Part shown: positions 12,101-12,850 of the stretch, piece after piece
Position numbering within the stretch: the stretch's first letter is position 1
How the letters are laid out: every line of letters begins with the position of its first letter
NCBI GenBank assembly: GCA_013821615.1
Contig: JACDGQ010000023.1
Span: 1-14,995, forward strand
Direction of reading: 5' to 3'
DNA length: 14,995 nucleotides
Source: Planctomycetota bacterium
GTDB taxonomy: Bacteria; Planctomycetota; UBA11346
The notes under the pieces: model-generated
The model's input: the letters and a program-made list of their open reading frames with translations, nothing else
Database searches by the model: none
What the model was told of the DNA's origin: nothing
Translations under genes and position numbers: made by a program

Positions 12101-12375
12101 CCGGCGGCGAAATCAACGTTCGGCGTCAGCCTGGTGGAGCCCGCGAACACCAGGGCGTCGCCCGCGACCGGCGCCACGCCTCCCCAGTTTGCCGCGGTGG
12201 TCCAGTTGTTGTCCCCGCCGCCACCGGTCCAGGTGCTGGTCGCCGCTGCCAGGTGCGAGCACCCTGCGAGCACCAGTACCAAGGCCACCAGACCCTGGCG
12301 GGCGCAGGTGCGCGCGCGCGAAACGCAGCCGGCCCAAGCGTGGCCAGGACATGGAGATCGGGTAAATTTCGGCAT
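1..12375 (-). CDS. Giant PATR (autotransporter-associated beta-strand repeat) surface protein with two PA14 domains, 3' end outside window
   Basis: The frame opens at an ATG (12375-12373) and stays in phase to position 1, giving 4,125 residues with no stop. An in-frame TGA at 12453-12451 limits the start, and this is the only ATG between them. Residues 1-45 form an export signal. Residues ~47-110 are a header (TWTGGGDNNWTTAANW). Then come PATR segments, PA14 domain 1 (341-479), a first tail, a second header from residue 907, PA14 domain 2 (1075-1214), and many 95-residue PATR units of the type LTLSGVNTYTGATTVSAGTL / ATWNLANFNETVGSLAGAGS. PATR repeats are known to fold as right-handed beta-helix passengers of secreted or surface proteins in PVC and proteobacterial genomes. 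The role is probably adhesion or cell-surface structure, which is inference. No PEP-CTERM motif or autotransporter barrel is visible because the C-terminus is outside. The upstream cytochrome gene is 475 bases away, so co-transcription is uncertain. No clear Shine-Dalgarno precedes the ATG. Confidence 0.9.
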   Translation of the reverse strand, partial: MPKFTRSPCPGHAWAGCVSRARTCARQGLVALVLVLAGCSHLAAATSTWTGGGGDNNWTTAANWGGVAPVAGDALVFAGSTRLTPNVDFAAGTSFASITFDNTAGAFTIGGNRITITSAITNNSAATETLACDISGTYGVGGSSGPITLNGALGTGGLLTKSGTHTLTLGGTTDNNALPLTANAGTVILAKTSTSGVHAIGGATLTINGATVQLGGTGGDQLYDDATILVNSGTFDTNGRSEAFNTLSGAGIITNAGGGASVLTIGQTGGGSSITGTIQNSSGTLAMVKAGTGTMVLSGADTYSGGTTVSAGTVQATGSALGTGAVTVASGATLAVTGASGLSARYFNVSPASANFASLTALQGHLGSQTLALANTATTLNFGNTGSGFPAPYASGATNFEAVYSGRITIGTAGTYTFNTSSDDGSVLFVDGTLVVDNNFFQATATRTGSISLSTGVHDLVVAFYQGGVDYGLNAQISGAGNTTMVDISTANCTLTPDLIVGSLAGAGTVALTSGGVISGFDGTSTTFSGVLSGPGGLVKRGAGTLTLSGVNTYTGTTMVSAGTLTNGAAGVIADSNAVTVASGGTWNLANFNETVGSLAGAGSITLGSATLTCGGDATSTTLTGVISGTGAVTKTGAGSMTLSGVNTYTGATTVSTGTLTNGAAGVLADISAVTVASGATWNLANFNETVGSLAGAGSVTLGSATLTCGGDATSTTLSGVISGTGAVTKAGAGTMTLSGVNTYTGATTVSVGTLLVSGSTVAGSAVGVSSGATLGGTGTVAGTVALAAGSTLAPGQGGTAIGTLTTGSVTCNATSSLSLDLDGTTPTNDRESTAGTVACAGTLTVASIANAALAKVYTIVSAGTVSGTFSGLVNGAKFTQQGRTFQIAYTGTTVTLTDVVRSTTRVWDGGGADNNWTTGANWDFDLAPVAGEDLQFAGATRTAPNNDYAADTSFASITFNAGASAFTVGGNRLTLAGNVTNSSSAGQTVSAAMILGGATTVTATSNAIALSGVLSGTGSLTSTGVGGLTLGTNNVFSGGVTVSQGTVNAGGTGCGTGPVTVSAGATLAAGGASGLLARYYNVAPSAANFTSLRVLLTHLLAPQTIALENGATTLNFGVSGGSFPSPYNSGAGNLEAFYTGKISIATAGVYTFNTSSDDGSVLFIDGTLVVDNNFTQGVVTRSGTITLATGLHNFAMGYYQGNGGYGLNAQISGAGNTTMVDISTANVAITADLDVYSLAGAGTVSLTNGNLWVGLGNTSTTFSGVISGAGDVTKYGTGTLTLSGANTYTGTTMVSTGTLTDGAAGVIPDGSAVTVVSGGTWNLNNFNETIGSLAGGGTVTLGSGNLTMGGDNTSTTFTGAIGGTGGATKNGTGTYTAPNASTMTGKWVINAGLVGASSGPSFGTAPASYTADYITLNGGGIVYNATTTPSANRGITVAAGGGSLSAASGLVWGIATIVTGSGNVTIGTGGTGTVSLQNVNTFTGALSVSAGTLQNGIANPVPDACAVTVAAGAVYDLNGFSDTIGSLAGSGNVALGSATLTCGGDATSTALSGVISGTGAVTKAGAGTMTLSGVNTYTGATTVSAGTLTNGAAGVIADTSAVTVASGATWSLANFNETVGSIAGAGSITLGSATLTCGGDATSTTLSGVISGTGAVAKAGAGTMTLSGVNTYTGATTVSVGTLANGAAGVIADTSAVTVASGATWNLANFNETVGSIAGAGSITLGSATLTCGGDATSTTLSGVISGTGAVTKAGAGTMTLSGVNTYTGATTVSVGTLTNGAAGVIADTSAVTVASGATWNLANFNETVGSIAGAGSITLGSATLTCGGDATSTTLSGVISGTGAVAKAGAGTMTLSGVNTYTGTTTVSVGTLLVSGSTVAGSAVTVANGATLGGTGTVAGTVAMAAGSTLAPGLGGTAIGTLTTGSVTCNATSIFSLDLNGTTPTNDRVTTAGTATCAGTLTVASIANAAVGKVYTIVSAGTVSGTFSGLVNGAEFTQQSRTFQIAYTGTAVTLTDVARPTTRVWDGGGADNNWTTAANWDFDLAPIAGDDLQFAGATRTAPNNDFTAATSFASITFNSGASAFTVGGNAITLTGAVTNSSTALQTVNVALAVAATRTLDAASGNLALGGVASGAGGVTKAGTNVLTLSGVNTYTGATTVSAGTLTNGAAGVITDTSAVTVASGATWNLAGFNETVGSLAGAGSITLGSATLTCGGDATSTTLSGVISGTGAVTKAGAGTMTLSGVNTYTGATTVSVGTLTNGAAGVIADTSAVTVASGATWNLASFNETVGSLAGAGNITLGSATLTCGGDATSTTLSGVISGTGAVAKAGAGTWTLSGANTYTGTTTVSVGTVANGAAGVIADTSAVTVASGATWNLANFNETVGSLAGAGSVTLGSATLTCGGDATSTTLSGVISGTGAVAKAGAGTMTLSGANTYTGTTTVSVGTLLVSGSTVAGSAVTVANSATLGGTGTVAGTVALAAGSTLAPGLGGTAIGTLTTGSVTCNATSIFSLDLDGTTPTNDRETTAGTATCAGTLTIASIANATLAKVYTIVSAGTVSGTFSGLVNGAKFTQQGRTFQIAYTGTAVTLTDVARPTTRVWDGGGADNNWTTAANWDFDLAPIAGDDLQFAGATRLTPNNDFTAATSFASITFNSGASAFTVGGNAITLAGAVTNSGTTLQTLNLALAVAATRTVDAASGNLALGGVVSGVGGLTKAGTSVLTLSGVNTYTGATTVSAGTLTNGAAGVIADTSAVTVASGATWNLANFNETVGSLAGAGSITLGSATLTCGGDATSTTLSGVISGTGAVTKAGAGTMTLSGVNTYTGATTLSVGTLSNGAAGVIADTSAVTVASGATWNLANFNETVGSLAGAGSITLGSATLTCGGDATSTTLSGVISGTGAVTKAGAGTMTLSGASTYSGGTTISAGIIAVSTSNTALGSGAVTVGSAAGCQLSLSTTLLAVANPLNITGGSVAGQGALQFTAAGTATYSGAITITANTAAGGHFASTGGGVLTLSGAITSSAIVVFRFGSIVVSNIGSSYAAATITQATLSLGATNALPTTCTVALGQSGTSSLDLAGFDQTVAAVTRAANTTTINSSIGTPTLTVATTAPDSYDGTIIGSLALVKTGASTLTLAGANTYTGSTTVSAGTLLVSGSTAAGSAVSVSNGATLGGTGTVSGTVALAAGSTLAPGLGGTAIGTLTTGTVTCNATSILSLDLDGTTPTNDRVTTAGTVACAGTLTVASIANAALAKVYTIVSAGTVSGTFSGLVNGAKFTQQGRTFQIAYTGTAVTLTDVARPTTRVWDGGGADNNWTTAANWDFDLAPVAGDDLQFAGSTRTAPNNDFAAATSFASITFNSGASAFTVGGNAITLAGAVTNSGTTLQTLNLALAVAATRTVDAASGDLALGGVVSGVGGLTKAGTNVLTLSGVNTYTGATTVSAGTLTDGAAGVIADTSAVTVASGATWNLANFNETVGSLAGAGSITLGSATLTCGGDATSTTLSGVISGTGAMTKAGAGTMTLSGVNTYTGATTVSVGTLTNGAAGVIADTSAVTVASGATWNLANFNESVGSLAGAGSITLGSATLTCGGDATSTTLSGVISGTGAVAKAGAGTMTLSGANTYTGTTTVSVGTVLVSGSTVAGSAVTVANGATLGGTGTVAGTVALAAGSTLAPGLGGTAIGTLTTGSVTCNATSIFSLDLDGTTPTNDRETTAGTATCAGTLTIASIANAALAKVYTIVSAGTVSGTFSGLVNGAKFTQQGRTFQIAYTGTAVTLTDVVRPTTRVWDGGGADNNWTTAANWDFDLAPVAGDDLQFAGSTRTSPNNDFTAATSFSSITFNSGASAFTVGGNAITLAGAVTNSGTALQTLNLALAVAATRTVDAASGDLVMGGVVSGVGGLTKAGTNVLTLSGVNTYTGATTVSVGTVLVSGSTAAGSAVSVSNGATLGGTGTVAGTIALAAGSTLSPGLGGTAIGTLTTGSVTCNATSIFSLDLDGTTPTNDRVTTAGTVACAGTLTVASIANAALAKVYTIVSAGTVSGTFSGLVNGAKFTQQGRTFQIAYTGTAVTLTDVARPTTRVWDGGGADNNWTTAANWDFDLAPVAGDDLQFAGSTRTAPN
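121..999 (-). repeat. Cassette 5 of the giant gene, minimal 879-bp form (header plus tail, no extra 285-bp unit)
   Basis: This cassette runs from the header at residue 3793 (VWDGGGADNNW) to the next. It has only the header half (about 611-999) joined directly to the tail half (about 121-610: GTVLVSGSTAAGSAV, LSPGLGGTAIGTLTTG, NDRVTTAG, TLTDVARPT). It defines the minimal cassette length that the larger cassettes exceed by multiples of 285 bp. Confidence 0.85.
1000..2448 (-). repeat. Cassette 4 of the giant gene, 1449 bp (header, two 285-bp units, tail)
   Basis: This cassette runs from the header at residue 3310 to the next. Its length is exactly 879 + 2 x 285 bp. The tail (about 1000-1489) is very close to the tail of cassette 2 (about 4567-5056), sharing variants that tails of other cassettes lack, for example NDRETTAG with TLTIASIANA. 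This shows mosaic relationships rather than a simple serial duplication. Confidence 0.85.
1490..2059 (-). repeat. Array of two 285-bp PATR units
   Basis: Units lie at 1490-1774 and 1775-2059. They encode the standard 95-residue rung with LTCGGDATS. The 1490 unit has NESVGSLAGAG in place of NETVGSLAGAG, and the 1775 unit has GTGAMTKAGAG in place of GTGAVTKAGAG. These are single-residue variants on an otherwise constant protein sequence. Confidence 0.87.
2939..3607 (-). other. 669-bp divergent PATR insert in cassette 3
   Basis: This segment codes for 223 in-frame residues, beginning near STYSGGTTISAGIIAVSTS and ending near ASTLTLAGANTYTG. It contains generic PATR elements (NTALGSGAVTVGS, ATYSGAITITAN, GGVLTLSGAIT, SSLDLAGFDQTVAAV) and one short strand-rich stretch, IVVFRFGSIVVSNIGSSY. 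Its base composition is slightly less extreme, with several AT-containing codons. It is unlike the amplified units and unique in the window. It may be a remnant of the original single-copy protein or an acquired piece. Confidence 0.75.
3608..4177 (-). repeat. Array of two 285-bp PATR units
   Basis: Units lie at 3608-3892 and 3893-4177, each encoding 95 residues with the TWNLANFNETVGSLAGAG rung and one LTCGG cysteine. The 3893 unit is followed in translation by a TTLSVGTLSNGAAGV variant. Both are standard members. Confidence 0.87.
4567..6300 (-). repeat. Cassette 2 of the giant gene, 1734 bp (header, three 285-bp units, tail)
   Basis: This cassette runs from the VWDGGGADNNW header (residue 2026) to the next. 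It holds three 285-bp units and the full tail (VSGSTVAGSAV, LAPGLGGTAIGTLTTG, CNATS, LDGTTPTNDRETTAG, KVYTIVSAGTVSGTF, GAKFTQQGRTFQIAYTG). Its length is exactly 879 + 3 x 285 bp. Confidence 0.85.
5057..5911 (-). repeat. Array of three 285-bp PATR units
   Basis: Units lie at 5057-5341, 5342-5626 and 5627-5911. They carry the standard TWNLANFNETVGSLAGAG and LTCGGDATSTTLSG segments. Small variants include LASFNETVG in the 5342 unit, LAGFNETVG and VITDTSAV in the 5627 unit, and GAGTWTLSGANTYTG at the 5342 boundary. Most other differences between the copies fall at third codon positions. Confidence 0.87.
6791..7930 (-). repeat. Array of four 285-bp PATR units
   Basis: Units lie at 6791-7075, 7076-7360, 7361-7645 and 7646-7930. 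The first three share a private variant, ETVGSIAGAG, where other units have SLAGAG (GCGATGGAG against GCGAGGGAG on the + strand), so they amplified locally. The fourth is degenerate in its N-terminal half (AVYDLNGFSDTIGSLAGSG) but normal in its second half (LTCGGDATS). One cysteine per unit is retained. Confidence 0.85.
7931..8227 (-). other. Atypical PATR segment in cassette 1
   Basis: Coding within the giant gene but not built on the standard 95-residue unit. It reads through TGKWVINAGLVGASSG, ADYITLNGGGIVYN, ITVAAGGGSLSAASG and NVTIGTGGTGTVSLQN, then rejoins the pattern at NTFTGALSVSAGTLQNG. The sequence is still Gly/Thr/Ser-rich with beta-strand alternation, as in PATR proteins generally. 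It resembles single-copy PATR segments rather than the amplified units, so it is probably part of the original protein. Confidence 0.6.
8734..9153 (-). other. PA14 domain 2 within the giant protein
   Basis: Residues 1075-1214 (140 residues). It starts GLLARYYNV and contains LEAFYTGKI, TAGVYTFNTSSDDGS (D1158-D1159), LFIDGTLVVDNN, LATGLHNFAMGYYQG and GLNAQISG. It aligns end to end with PA14 domain 1 and is followed by the same GAGNTTMVDISTAN segment, so the two domains with their downstream flank look like copies of one another. The loops between conserved strands differ clearly, which indicates an older duplication than that of the 285-bp units. Confidence 0.88.
10148..10717 (-). repeat. Array of two 285-bp PATR units
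   Basis: Two tandem units (10148-10432 and 10433-10717). Each encodes 95 residues running from the NTYTG turn through TWNLANFNETVGSLAGAG, LTCGGDATSTTLSGVISG and KAGAGTMTLSG. Each holds one cysteine (LTCGG). The unit at 10433 reads GGTWNLANF and ends with a TLTGVISG variant, so it is slightly older or more divergent than units further along the protein. Confidence 0.85.
10939..11355 (-). other. PA14 domain 1 within the giant protein
   Basis: Residues 341-479 (139 residues, about the normal PA14 length). It starts with GLSARYFNV, has the aromatic/Gly-rich middle (FEAVYSGRI, TAGTYTFNTSSDDGS with D423-D424), then LFVDGTLVVDNN, and ends with a Leu/Gly-His segment (STGVHDLVVAFYQGG) and GLNAQISG. 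PA14 domains are beta-barrel modules often binding glycans, and the Asp-Asp pair in the DDGS loop is typical of calcium/carbohydrate-binding members. Ligand binding here is inferred from family knowledge. Confidence 0.88.
12241..12375 (-). other. Signal peptide coding region with lipobox-like cleavage site
   Basis: Residues 1-45 of the giant protein. A long basic n-region (R6, R20, R22, R26) precedes a hydrophobic core, GLVALVLVLAG (28-38). Cys39 follows L36-A37-G38, which matches the L-A/S-G-C lipobox of type II signal peptides. A type I site after A43-A44-A45 is also plausible, because the mature header begins directly after it. The n-region of about 27 residues is longer than usual. Export is well supported; the choice between lipoprotein and ordinary secreted protein is open. 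Confidence 0.65.
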
Positions 12376-12389
12376 ACGCTTGTTAGCGT
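12376..12389 (-). promoter_or_regulatory. 5-bp hairpin abutting the giant gene start codon
   Basis: On the minus strand ACGCT-AACA-AGCGT ends at the base directly before the ATG. The perfect 5-bp stem with a 4-base loop occupies the place where a Shine-Dalgarno sequence would be expected, and none is present. It might affect translation start, or be chance. Confidence 0.3.
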
Positions 12390-12594
12390 TAGGATACCGC
12401 GCAAATGCCAGTGAAAGCAAACGACGTGTGTCCTGAGTCCAGGGCCACTGTCAAAACGTGACTTACAACGAAACTACCGGGCCGGCATCCGAGCCGCAGC
12501 GCGTCTGTTCGCAGCCCCCCAGTGCCGACGACCGGTGGCCATTAAGCCCGCAGGTAACGACCGTTCCAGAAGCCGCCAAAGGACCATCCCGTGT

Positions 12595-12618
12595 AGCTTT
12601 TCGATGGCCTCAAAAGCT
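12595..12618. repeat. Perfect 7-bp inverted repeat
   Basis: AGCTTTT at 12595-12601 and AAAAGCT at 12612-12618 are separated by 10 bases, and two further G-U pairs could extend the stem to 9. The AT-rich arms stand out from the GC-rich surroundings. No T-run follows on either strand, so it does not look like an intrinsic terminator. It could be a protein-binding site or an RNA hairpin. Confidence 0.35.
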
Positions 12619-12628
12619 GTTCACCGCT

Positions 12629-12650
12629 GGGGTGGGTAGGTCTGGGAGGG
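12629..12650 (+). other. Putative G-quadruplex motif
   Basis: On the + strand the tracts are GGGG-T-GGG-TAGGTCT-GGG-A-GGG, with loops of 1, 7 and 1 bases. This fits the canonical rule of four G3+ tracts with loops of 1-7. The G-rich strand is the template strand for the flanking minus-strand genes. It lies 11 bases from the 7-bp inverted repeat. Confidence 0.45.
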
Positions 12651-12850
12651 CATCTCGACCTGCTGAAAGGTGTACCCTTGGGGAGCTTCTCCGCAGCTCG
12701 TTGGGGGACGTGGCGGTTCGAACGGCTGGTCCGCTTCTCCTCTCACTGGAGATCATCGGCTCAGGGTTGGAGACCAGACGGGAGCCACCCTGCGGCGCCT
12801 GATCGCCGTGCACCACCCGCTGCCCTGGTTCAGCGCCCGGCGCACCACCC

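Larger units (their letters stand above)
9658..12240 (-). repeat. Cassette 0 of the giant gene (divergent header, PATR, PA14-1, two 285-bp units, tail)
   Basis: This is the amino-terminal cassette. Its header (TWTGGGDNNWTTAANW) is the most divergent copy: later headers read WDGGGADNNW and carry DFDLAPVAGDDLQFAG. It continues with early PATR-like strands, including a stretch rich in Gly/Thr/Asn at about 12040-11520, then PA14 domain 1, two standard 285-bp units (10148-10717), and a tail that ends in TLTDVVRST at about 9660. The divergence fits it being the ancestral N-terminal end from which later cassettes were copied (inference). Confidence 0.75.
12376..12850. other. Intergenic region between cytochrome and giant gene
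   Basis: These 475 bases contain no gene that I can support. A 114-codon frame from a GTG at 12458 on the + strand has no recognisable domain and no convincing ribosome site. A 6-bp inverted pair (12726-12731 with 12772-12777) encloses a 5-bp hairpin (TCTCC/GGAGA near 12736-12752), and other structure elements are listed separately. No T-rich intrinsic terminator follows the cytochrome stop. A weak promoter candidate for the giant gene is TTGCTT (12420-12415) with TATCCT (12396-12391) at 18-base spacing. It would leave a leader of under ten bases. Confidence 0.5.

Noticed and set aside
12449..12454. Perfect TTGACA hexamer on the minus strand upstream of the giant gene
   Set aside because: No TATAAT-like hexamer at 15-18 bases downstream; the matching positions read like ACACAC.
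12709..12727. GGTTCGAAC, resembling a tRNA or tmRNA T-loop
   Set aside because: The flanking five bases on each side do not pair as a T-stem, and no acceptor or anticodon arms are seen.
12458..12802. + strand frame of 114 codons from a GTG in the intergenic region
   Set aside because: No recognised domain, no clear ribosome site, and it would overlap the structure-rich spacer. It cannot be excluded but is not supported.
12796..12850. Small GC hairpins after the cytochrome stop (GCGC-CGG-GCGC and CGGCG/CGCCG)
   Set aside because: Short stems common in high-GC DNA and not followed by a T-run, so not called as a terminator.
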